The notes under the pieces were generated by a model. The model saw nothing but the letters and a program-made list of their open reading frames with translations. It ran no database searches and was not told the DNA's origin. From Planctomycetota bacterium (GTDB lineage: Bacteria; Planctomycetota; UBA8742; UBA2392), in the NCBI GenBank assembly GCA_020848275.1, contig JADLAK010000092.1:1-37050 (forward strand): 37,050 nucleotides of DNA, given 5' to 3'. This document shows, piece by piece, positions 23,522 through 30,488 of this stretch; within the stretch, counting starts at the first letter, position 1, and every line of letters begins with the position of its first letter. Position numbers and translations under genes: made by a program.

Positions 23522-24310
23522 ATGCTTTTGCCGGGCAACATCAACTTGCGACTCGCGACCGCTGTCTGGCGGCGGAACTTCACCGTCTACCGCCACACCT
23601 GGCTGCTGAACATCCTGCCGAACTTCTTTGAGCCCGTGCTGTTTTTGCTTGGCATGGGTGTGGGACTGGGGTTCTACGTGGGCCGGGGCATGGGCGGCGA
23701 CTACCTCGCGTTCATCGCGCCGGGCCTGATGGCGAGTGCGGCGATGAACGGCGCGAGTTTCGAGGCGTCCTGGAACATGTACATCAAGATGAATTTTTCG
23801 CGCCTGTACGATGCGTTTCTGGCCACACCCGCGCGCATGCAGGACATAGCGTTTGGCGAATTGATGTGGGCGACGACGCGCGCGCTGATCTACGGCGGCG
23901 GTTTCTTGATCGTGCTGATCGGGTTCAATGTGGCGGGCCGGCCGATCATCACGAGCTGGGGCGTTTTGATTGTGGTGCCGGTGCTGGCGCTGATCGGCGC
24001 GACGTTTGCGCTGATGGGCCAGTGGTACACGACGGTGATCAACACCATCGACCTGTACAGCTATTACTGGACGCTGTTTTTGACGCCGATGTTTTTGTTC
24101 AGCGGGATTTTCTTTCCCGTCGACGATATCCCGCACGGGCGCTTGATCGCGTGGTTCACGCCGCTGTTTCACGGTGTGGAGCTCACGCGCGCGTTGTGCG
24201 CGGGCCCGCTGGCGTGGGTTCACCTCGGCAACCTGGCGTACATGCTGGCCGTCTGCGCATTGCTGATGTGGCGCGTGCCCATCCGCATGAGCAGGAAGAT
24301 GGTGAAGTAA
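23522..24310 (+). CDS. ABC-2 type exporter permease (NodJ-like)
   Basis: A 262-residue inner-membrane protein with about six TM helices, partner of the preceding ATPase. It begins MLLPGNINLRLATAVWRRNF. The family hallmark FLTPMFLFSGIFFPVDDIP precedes the last helices, as in NodJ, KpsM and DrrB-type ABC-2 permeases; the length matches NodJ (about 262). An amphipathic N-terminus (VWRRNFTVYRHTW) precedes TM1. The ATG at 23522 directly follows repeat DNA ending in GGTTAAAAA and has no Shine-Dalgarno. Together with the ATPase it forms a complete two-gene exporter. The substrate is not evident; nearby gmhB makes a glycan or lipid-linked substrate conceivable. Confidence 0.9.
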   Translation: MLLPGNINLRLATAVWRRNFTVYRHTWLLNILPNFFEPVLFLLGMGVGLGFYVGRGMGGDYLAFIAPGLMASAAMNGASFEASWNMYIKMNFSRLYDAFLATPARMQDIAFGELMWATTRALIYGGGFLIVLIGFNVAGRPIITSWGVLIVVPVLALIGATFALMGQWYTTVINTIDLYSYYWTLFLTPMFLFSGIFFPVDDIPHGRLIAWFTPLFHGVELTRALCAGPLAWVHLGNLAYMLAVCALLMWRVPIRMSRKMVK

Positions 24311-24315
24311 AAAGG

Positions 24316-24338
24316 GGCTGCGGCCGGGGACCGCAGCC
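24316..24338 (+). terminator. Hairpin after the ABC permease gene
   Basis: GGCTGCGG-CCGGGGA-CCGCAGCC is a perfect 8-bp stem starting five bases past the permease stop. No T-run follows it directly on the plus strand, but the stronger hairpin at 24349-24378 lies 10 bases further on. Confidence 0.5.
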
Positions 24339-24339
24339 A

Positions 24340-24378
24340 CGAACAAAAAGAGAGGAGAGCCTGGCGGCTCTCCTCTCT
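24340..24378 (-). terminator. Strong rho-independent terminator between convergent genes
   Basis: AGAGAGGAGAGCC (24349-24361), loop TGGC, GGCTCTCCTCTCT (24366-24378): a perfect 13-bp stem. On the minus strand it is followed directly by TTTTGTTC, making a classic terminator for the VWA gene. On the plus strand it is followed only by scattered T. Confidence 0.88.
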
Positions 24379-24501
24379 GGCTTGCGGGTTGTTGGGTCTT
24401 TGGCGCGGGCAGCTCTCGAACTCTCTTCCGGCTTGTCCTGCCGCCCGCGATTTCGCTTCTGTATCAGTGAACCCTGCGCTGCCCGATTGCTGCGATACAG
24501 C

Positions 24502-25782
24502 TTAAGGCCGGTTGATGAACACCCCGGTGCTGTCGTCGCATGCGGCCAGATCGCGCATGAAGTTCACAGCCTGTTCCACACCGCCGATGCAGATCGCAAC
24601 CAGCACGGTTTCCTGGGGATAGTGGCCCCACCAGGCGGGGAAGTGAGCCAGGATCTGGCTCGCCGAGCCCGTCGCGTTGGGCGCGCCGTCGGTCAGGAGG
24701 AACATTTTGTCCAGCTCGCTGTACATCCCACACGCCTTCTCCAGCGCACGGTGAGTCGGGGTGCCGGCGCCGGGGTTGCAAGCGGGGCCGTTGATGAAGT
24801 TCGTGGCCGCGGTCTTGTTGCCGTCGTCAGCGCGCTGCAGGCCGCCCCACAGTTCCATCGTGGAATCCGCGAACTGGGTGCCGTAAGCCATGCAGTCGAA
24901 CTCGTCGGTGTCGGTCAGGGCCCCGATGGTGTTGGTGGCTTCGGTGCGCAGCGAAGCGATGCGGGCGCCGGCCATCGAACCTGATGCATCGAGGATGAAG
25001 CAGAACTTGCCCTGCACCGGCTCGCCATAGAACGTCGGCGGATCTTCACCTTCAGGACCAGTGGGAGGAACCTCGGCCGGGGGCAGGTCGCCGTTGCCGA
25101 CCGGCGTGCCGTTGCCGTTGGAACCGTTATTGGTCGTGCCGGTGCTGGGCATCTTCACCGTGATGCCAAACACGGGGCGGTCCATCGCGGTCTTCTTGTT
25201 CGCGTCGCGGCTGGAGAGAATTCCGTTGCCCGCGCCGACCACGCCGGGGTTCACGACGCCGGGCTGGCCGCCGATGGTCCCGGGGTTGCTGCCGTTGCTG
25301 CCATTGCCGGTGCCGGCGCCAAAGCCGCTGCTCTGCGAAGTACCAGCGGTATTGCTGCCGGTCGTGGGCTGGGGCGTGGCCGGGGTAGTGGGCGTAGGCA
25401 TGTTCGGGACGCCCTGGGTGTTGCCGCCCGGGGGAGGCAGTTGCGGAATGCCACTGGCCGGGGGCGGGTCCTGCTGGGGAACCTGGGGACGGGGTTCAAC
25501 AGGCATCGGGTAAGACGAGCCGCCGCCATAGGAGCCGCCGCCGCCGTTGGGCCCGCCGTAACCACCCGCGCCACCGGGCACGGGCATGTCCTGCGGATAC
25601 TGAGGATAGGGGTTCTGCTGCTGCGGGGGGCCATCCTGAGGTCCCGGGCCGCCGCCGCCGGTGTTGCCACCGGGAGTCCAGCCGCCGCCGGGGCCGTCGT
25701 CGTCACCACTCTGCGCAAAGAGAGGAGCCGAGAAGGCCGCCATCAAGCCGATTGTTGCGATGCTGAGAAGGAGCCTGCGCAT
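24502..25782 (-). CDS. Secreted von Willebrand factor A domain protein with Gly/Pro-rich N-terminal region
   Basis: A 426-residue exported protein. The signal peptide (MRRLLLSIATIGLMAAFSAP, cleavage near LFAQ) is preceded by AGGAGA six bases before ATG 25782, which decides this start over an in-frame one six codons upstream. Residues 25-250 are low-complexity Gly/Pro/Gln/Ser/Asn-rich, probably a disordered stalk or wall-spanning region. A VWA domain fills about 257-426. Its MIDAS metal site is intact: DASGS (Asp265, Ser267, Ser269), Thr341 or Thr343 in GTPTHRAL, and Asp365 in LLTDGAP. VWA domains bind divalent metal and protein ligands. There is no C-terminal membrane segment or sorting signal, so the mature protein may be periplasmic or released. 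It is divergent from pstS. Confidence 0.85.
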   Translation of the reverse strand: MRRLLLSIATIGLMAAFSAPLFAQSGDDDGPGGGWTPGGNTGGGGPGPQDGPPQQQNPYPQYPQDMPVPGGAGGYGGPNGGGGSYGGGSSYPMPVEPRPQVPQQDPPPASGIPQLPPPGGNTQGVPNMPTPTTPATPQPTTGSNTAGTSQSSGFGAGTGNGSNGSNPGTIGGQPGVVNPGVVGAGNGILSSRDANKKTAMDRPVFGITVKMPSTGTTNNGSNGNGTPVGNGDLPPAEVPPTGPEGEDPPTFYGEPVQGKFCFILDASGSMAGARIASLRTEATNTIGALTDTDEFDCMAYGTQFADSTMELWGGLQRADDGNKTAATNFINGPACNPGAGTPTHRALEKACGMYSELDKMFLLTDGAPNATGSASQILAHFPAWWGHYPQETVLVAICIGGVEQAVNFMRDLAACDDSTGVFINRP

Positions 25783-26226
25783 TTGATTCTCCTGAAGCAC
25801 TGCGGGTTAGAAAAGTTGTTTGAGAACACCCTTCGTATTGCAAGGCCGGTTCCAATTGGCAAAAGCGGCGCAATGCCGTTCCCGCGAGGTCACAACCCGT
25901 ATGCGCCGCGTCGCCCTGAGGCGGCAAATGCAACGCAACTGTCTGTTATTTAGATACTTACAGCGTTGTTTCCGGGCGCGGACGCTGCCCGCTACCGCAC
26001 CGAAACGGAGCCACCTTCATGCGGCACGCTACCGGCGGGGAACAAATGGGCGGACAGTGTCGCCGCAACGGGTAACCGCGGGCGGAAAGATCGCAGAGGT
26101 GGCGGCGCGGCGAATTTAAACAATCTTCACAAAACCTTGAATCGGGATTATTGGCTGGCGCCTAGGCTTTGGGCGCGAAACAAGAGAATCCAAGGGGCGT
26201 CAACTTTAAACACTGGAGAGAATGAA
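25783..26226. other. 444-bp divergent intergenic region (VWA gene / pstS)
   Basis: It contains the ribosome sites of both flanking genes (AGGAGA for VWA; GGAGA for pstS) and must contain both promoters. The pstS frame stays open through part of it, but the translation does not look like protein. It becomes AT-richer at 26115-26150, where a Pho-box-like element lies. I see no conserved RNA fold, small gene or repeat in the remainder. Confidence 0.5.
26125..26140 (+). promoter_or_regulatory. Candidate PhoB/PhoP-type box upstream of pstS
   Basis: CTTCACAAAACCTTGA lies about 87 bases before the pstS ATG in an AT-rich patch. It loosely fits the Pho-box layout of two half sites around an A-rich centre, with several mismatches. 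The preceding TTTAAACAATC could add an upstream half site. Phosphate-starvation control of pstS is established widely; this particular site is a guess. Confidence 0.25.
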
Positions 26227-27210
26227 ATGCGCAAGCTTCTGAATTGGGGACTTCTGGGTGTGGCGGCTGCCGCCATCACCGTCAGCGTGATCGGCGTGCA
26301 GGCCAAGGCCGATACGACGCTGGACAAGGACTTGAAGGAGTACAAGCCGGTCGCCGGCATTTCCGGCAACCTGGTCAGCGTTGGCTCGGACACGCTGAAC
26401 AACCTGATGACTTTCTGGACCGAAGGTTATCGCAAGCACTACCCCAACGTGACGTTCTCCGTTGAAGGCAAGGGCAGCACGACCGCGCCGCCGGCGCTGA
26501 CCGACGGCCAGAGCGACCTTGGCCCGATGTCGCGTGAAATGAAGACCGAAGAGATCAACGCGTTCGAAAAGAAGTGGGGCTACAAGCCCTCGCGCGTCGC
26601 CGTTGCCATCGACGCGCTCGCGGTGTTTGTCCACAAGGACAACCCGGTCAAATCGCTGACGATGCCGCAAGTGGACGCAATCTTCTCCAGCACTCGCAAG
26701 GGCAAGTATAAGGAAGACGTCACGAAATGGGGCCAGGTCGGCCTCGAGGGCGACTGGGCCAACCAGAACATCACGCTTTACGGCCGCAACAGCGCGTCGG
26801 GCACCTACGGCTACTTCAAGGAACACGCGTTGTTCAAGGGCGACTTCAAACCGGCGGTGAAGGAACAGCCGGGTTCGTCGACGGTCGTCCAGCTCATTGG
26901 CGAAGACCGCTCGGGCGCCGGTTACTCGGGCATCGGTTACGCGACGGCCGGCGTGCGCGCTGTGCCGCTGGCCAAGGCCGAAGGCGACACCGCCTATGAA
27001 GCCACGGCCGAGAACTGCTACAACGGCAAGTATCCGCTTTCGCGTTACCTGTACGTCTATTTCAACCGTGCGCCCGGCAAGGAAGCCAACGCCGCGGTGC
27101 GCGAGTTCTTCGCCTTCATCCACAGCAAGGAAGGCCAGGAAATCGTCCTCAAGGACGGCTTTATCCCGCTGACCTCCAAGGTGGTTGAAAAGAACAGCAG
27201 CTACAAGTAA
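26227..27210 (+). CDS. pstS: Phosphate ABC transporter, periplasmic phosphate-binding protein
   Basis: A 327-residue exported solute-binding protein that captures phosphate for the PstCAB importer. The signal peptide is MRKLLNWGLLGVAAAAITVS, with likely cleavage near VQAKA. Ligand-loop motifs of the PstS family are present: VGSDTLNNLM (about 51-60), the Ser/Arg loop in SDLGPMSREM (about 97-106), and GRNSASGTYGYF (about 185-196). The C-terminal EFFAFIHSKEGQEIVLKDGF is also typical. The ATG at 26227 is preceded by GGAGA at eight bases. The out-of-frame ATG four bases upstream (26223) runs into a stop after a few codons. It heads the pstSCAB operon. A strong hairpin separates it from pstC and probably lets pstS accumulate more mRNA than the permease genes. 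Confidence 0.95.
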   Translation: MRKLLNWGLLGVAAAAITVSVIGVQAKADTTLDKDLKEYKPVAGISGNLVSVGSDTLNNLMTFWTEGYRKHYPNVTFSVEGKGSTTAPPALTDGQSDLGPMSREMKTEEINAFEKKWGYKPSRVAVAIDALAVFVHKDNPVKSLTMPQVDAIFSSTRKGKYKEDVTKWGQVGLEGDWANQNITLYGRNSASGTYGYFKEHALFKGDFKPAVKEQPGSSTVVQLIGEDRSGAGYSGIGYATAGVRAVPLAKAEGDTAYEATAENCYNGKYPLSRYLYVYFNRAPGKEANAAVREFFAFIHSKEGQEIVLKDGFIPLTSKVVEKNSSYK

Positions 27211-27227
27211 GGGTTCTGTGAAGTTTT

Positions 27228-27262
27228 CACGGGTGTGGACGGCTCAGCCGTCCGCACCCGTG
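27228..27262 (+). other. Strong intra-operon hairpin between pstS and pstC
   Basis: CACGGGTGTGGACGGC, loop TCA, GCCGTCCGCACCCGTG: a 16-bp stem with a single G-U pair, 17 bases after the pstS stop. There is no T-tract, so it should not be a simple terminator. It fits an mRNA 3'-end stabiliser or partial attenuator, which would raise PstS relative to PstCAB. Confidence 0.75.
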
Positions 27263-27290
27263 GTGTCAACCGGGAGCGGGCCGCTTTTCC

Positions 27291-30200
27291 ATGACTGATG
27301 CACCACAAACATCGGGCCAGCCGCAAAAGTTCAATGCGCGGCAGGTTTCCCGCAACGTCTACATCATCGATTTCGTCGCCAACGTGGGAATTCGCGTAGG
27401 CGGTGTTTTCGTGGTGCTGGCGGTGCTGGGCATGGTCGCCTACATCATATGGGAAGTGAAGCCGCTGTTTTCACCGCCGGCGCAGGGGATGGTTGCCATG
27501 GAAGGCGCGCGTCCCACGCCCGGCAGGAACATGCTGGTGGCCTGCGATGAGTACCGGCGCACCGTGGTGCGAATCGACGACGGCGGCAATGCACAGGTGG
27601 TCAGCGCGCTGACCGGCGAAAAACTTCACGAGGCGCGGCTGGAACCATTCAAGGACGCCGGCCTGACCGCCCTTTGGGCTTCGGCGCGCAGCACGGCCAC
27701 GATCTCGGCTTCCATCGAGGCGAGTACCAGCGAACACCTGATGGTGGCCGGTTCGTCCACCGGCGAAATCTGGCAGGGACGCATCAGCTACGACGCAAGC
27801 TACCTGCGCCTGCCCTTGAACCCGCCGGACGACCTGCTCCAGCGCAAGGGCATTTCCCCCGCCGAGTGGAAAGAGATCCGCACGCTGGAAACGCCCGAGG
27901 AGCAGGCCACCAAAGAAGCCTCCTATGCGCCGAAAGTGCTTATGGTGGGCAGCGGCGACCGGCGCGCCGTCATCGAGCACCTGCCCAACGACTTCCAGTT
28001 TTACCGCATGATGGGCGCACGCGTGGACTTGCCGCGCAAGCTGGAATTCCCGACCGACGGCGCGGCGATCGTCGATGTCGGCGCCGCCGTTGAGATGCTG
28101 CCCGAGCACGACAAGCCCTACGAGTTGATCACCGGCGCCATTACTTCCAAAGGCCGCGTGCTGCTCAAGATCGAGAACATGTCGATCAATCCCATGAGCG
28201 ACGAATGGGAGGGCGAAGAGGCTGCGCTGGTCGACCTGACCAGGTACATAACCGCCGGTACGCCGCGGTTCATCCGCATCCGCACCCAGCGCGACCAGTG
28301 CGTCGTGGTCACCGAAGACGGCAAGCTCTACACCTTCAAGCGCGACAAGCGCGACTTCGTGCCGGAGTTTCCGGTCGACGACGTTTTCAAGGCCGTCGAG
28401 AACAAGTCCTGGATTGAGCACGTCAATGCGCAGCGCACGGGCCGCGGCTTTGCGGCGGCCACGGGCGCCCCGCGCGTCACATGCGTCGAGTTCCTCATCG
28501 GCGACATCACGCTGTTGATCGGCGATTCCCTGGGCGGCTTGCAGGGCTGGTTCTCGACCAAGCTCAACAAGGACGCGCCGGCGGGCCCGCTCAACCGCAC
28601 ACGCATCCATTCGCCGGGCGCGGGAGCCATTGCCGCCATCGTGATGGCGCAGACCCAGAAATCGTTCGTCATCACCGACGAGTCGGGCTTGGTGCGCGCC
28701 ATTCACAACACCTCGGAGCGCGAGTTCTTCAACGAGAAGGTCGCGCCGGGCGCTGTGCGCGCCTGTTCGCCCCTTAAAGAAGAGGGCTTTATCGCCGTTG
28801 CCGGCGACGGGCGGCTGCATCACTGGTGGGTGCACGCGCCGCACGTTGACGTCAGCCTGGGCGTCCTGATCGCGCCCGTCTGGTACGAAAGTTATCCGGG
28901 CCCGGTCAACCACTGGGAAAGCACGACCGGTTCGGCCGACGTCGAATCGAAGTACAGCCTCGTGCCGCTGATTATCGGCACGCTCAAGGGCGGCCTCTAC
29001 GCGCTGCTGGTGGCCATCCCGCTGGCGCTGCTGGGCGCCGTGTACACATCGGAATTCATGCACCGCAAGATGCGCGCCGTGGTCAAGCCGTCGATGGAAA
29101 TCATGGCCTCGCTGCCCAGCGTCGTGCTGGGATTTTTGGCCGCCATGTACTTCGCGCCGGAAGCCGCTCCGCGCATGCCGACATTGATCGTCGCCGCATT
29201 TGTCTGCCCCGGATTCTTCCTGCTCTATGGCTGGATGTTCCAGCAACTGCCGCCGTCGATAGTCTCCCGCTTCACGCCCGTGGTCACTACCGTCGCGCTT
29301 TTCCTGATCCTGATGGCGGGCCTGGGCGTTTCGTCGCTGCTTGGCCCGCGCTTTGAACAGGTTTTGTTTCCCGCCGTCGAATCCGCCGATCCCGCGCTGG
29401 TCGATGCCAGAACCTTCAAGCCCGTCAGCGACGAAGCCGCTCGACGGCTCGACACCGGCGACTTCCGCTCCTGGACCAGCGGCGGAGCCGAGCTCGCGCA
29501 GCCTGCCTCGGTGCGCGGCGAGACATTGCCGCGCGGCTGGTGGATTCCCGGCGGCCACACGCTGTTCAAGTTCCTGATGTGGATTCCCTTTGGCCTGCTG
29601 CTGGCATGGGCGCTGAAAGTCTTCTTTGCCGGCGGCAACTTCTTCAGCCGCCCGATCAAACCCGTGCTTCCGCCCAGCGTCTTCGACCTGCCCTCGATTC
29701 TCAACCGCGCGCGCGGCGCAATCTCGGGCGGCCGCACGGCGGGCCTCTGGCCCGTGGTTGTGAACGTGGGATTCTCGCTGGCGGGCGTGGCGGTTATCGG
29801 CGCGCTGGCCTTTGGCGTGTCGTCGCTGCTGTCGCCGATGATCGAGGGGCTGCTGTTCAACTACTCCCACCCGACGGCGGGCAGCGTGGCCGACTTCCGC
29901 CGCTTCGTCACCGGGCCCGAGGGCTGGAAGTACACCCAGACCAATTCGCTGATTGTCGGTTTTGCGATGGGTTTTGCCGTCATTCCCATCATCTATTCGA
30001 TCGCCGAGGATGCGCTTTCGACGGTGCCCAACCACATGCGCGCGGCGAGCCTGGCCTGCGGCGCTTCGCGCTGGCAAACCACGGTGCGCATCGTCATTCC
30101 CGCCGCGGCGTCAGGCATTTTCTCGGCCATCGTGATCGGGCTTGGCCGCGCCGTGGGCGAGACCATGATCGTGGTAATGGCCGCGGGCGGCACGCCGGTG

Positions 30201-30398
30201 ATGGACATGCAGCCGCTGGTGGGCTTCCGCAGCCTTTCGGCGGCCATTGCGACGGAAATCGCCGAAGCCGCCGACGGCAGCACGCACCGCCGCACGCTGT
30301 TTCTTGCGGGCCTGGTGCTGTTCTTGATGACGTTCTTCATGAGCACGCTGGCCGAATTCGTGCGCATGAGACTGAGAAAGAAACTGAACCGGATGTAG
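27291..30398 (+). CDS. pstC: Phosphate ABC transporter permease PstC, long form with periplasmic propeller-like domain
   Basis: A 1035-residue inner-membrane subunit; short PstC proteins are about 320. TM1 lies near 36-58. Residues 60-555 are a large periplasmic domain with WD/propeller-like blades (VVVTEDGKLYTFKRD, LLIGDSLGGLQGWF, FVITDESGLVRAIH, IAVAGDGRLHHWW). The permease core starts near 556 (SLVPLIIGTLKGGLYALLVA). The cytoplasmic EAA loop that contacts the ATPase is EDALSTVPNHMRAASLACGA (about 905-925), with GRAVGETMIV after it. The propeller and following PVWYESYPGPV resemble the long PstC of pseudomonads (about 760 residues). This protein has a further insertion of about 150 residues within the permease (about 690-830), including one or two hydrophobic segments. 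ATG 27291 has GGGAG at long spacing. Confidence 0.92.
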   Translation: MTDAPQTSGQPQKFNARQVSRNVYIIDFVANVGIRVGGVFVVLAVLGMVAYIIWEVKPLFSPPAQGMVAMEGARPTPGRNMLVACDEYRRTVVRIDDGGNAQVVSALTGEKLHEARLEPFKDAGLTALWASARSTATISASIEASTSEHLMVAGSSTGEIWQGRISYDASYLRLPLNPPDDLLQRKGISPAEWKEIRTLETPEEQATKEASYAPKVLMVGSGDRRAVIEHLPNDFQFYRMMGARVDLPRKLEFPTDGAAIVDVGAAVEMLPEHDKPYELITGAITSKGRVLLKIENMSINPMSDEWEGEEAALVDLTRYITAGTPRFIRIRTQRDQCVVVTEDGKLYTFKRDKRDFVPEFPVDDVFKAVENKSWIEHVNAQRTGRGFAAATGAPRVTCVEFLIGDITLLIGDSLGGLQGWFSTKLNKDAPAGPLNRTRIHSPGAGAIAAIVMAQTQKSFVITDESGLVRAIHNTSEREFFNEKVAPGAVRACSPLKEEGFIAVAGDGRLHHWWVHAPHVDVSLGVLIAPVWYESYPGPVNHWESTTGSADVESKYSLVPLIIGTLKGGLYALLVAIPLALLGAVYTSEFMHRKMRAVVKPSMEIMASLPSVVLGFLAAMYFAPEAAPRMPTLIVAAFVCPGFFLLYGWMFQQLPPSIVSRFTPVVTTVALFLILMAGLGVSSLLGPRFEQVLFPAVESADPALVDARTFKPVSDEAARRLDTGDFRSWTSGGAELAQPASVRGETLPRGWWIPGGHTLFKFLMWIPFGLLLAWALKVFFAGGNFFSRPIKPVLPPSVFDLPSILNRARGAISGGRTAGLWPVVVNVGFSLAGVAVIGALAFGVSSLLSPMIEGLLFNYSHPTAGSVADFRRFVTGPEGWKYTQTNSLIVGFAMGFAVIPIIYSIAEDALSTVPNHMRAASLACGASRWQTTVRIVIPAAASGIFSAIVIGLGRAVGETMIVVMAAGGTPVMDMQPLVGFRSLSAAIATEIAEAADGSTHRRTLFLAGLVLFLMTFFMSTLAEFVRMRLRKKLNRM

Positions 30399-30402
30399 GT
30401 GG

Positions 30403-30483
30403 CGTGTCACGGGGCACGTGTTACGTGACACGGAACAACAACCACCCGGCCCATAGCACGAAACACGTTTCACGAAGCACGAG
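30403..30483. repeat. CACG-rich palindromic array between pstC and pstA
   Basis: CGTGTCACG (30403-30411) and CGTGACACG (30424-30432) form a perfect 9-bp stem around a loop containing CACGTG. Further on, AGCACG, AAACACG, TTTCACG and AAGCACG run in tandem (30455-30481), a near-seven-base period ending eight bases before the pstA ATG. Not a CRISPR: there are no long repeats or spacers. Confidence 0.55.
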
Positions 30484-30488
30484 AACTT

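Noticed and set aside
25966..26226. N-terminal extension of the pstS frame
   Set aside because: The sequence is not protein-like and a normal signal peptide with ribosome site starts at 26227.
27471..30077. 868-codon minus-strand open frame
   Set aside because: It is very long but antisense to pstC. The His/Arg/Gln/Gly-rich translation has no hydrophobic core pattern, and GC-rich third positions explain the lack of stops.
30455..30481. Tandem CACG units as a CRISPR or iteron array
   Set aside because: The units are only 6-7 bases with variable bases between. There are no 20-40 base repeats, no spacers and no rep or cas gene nearby.
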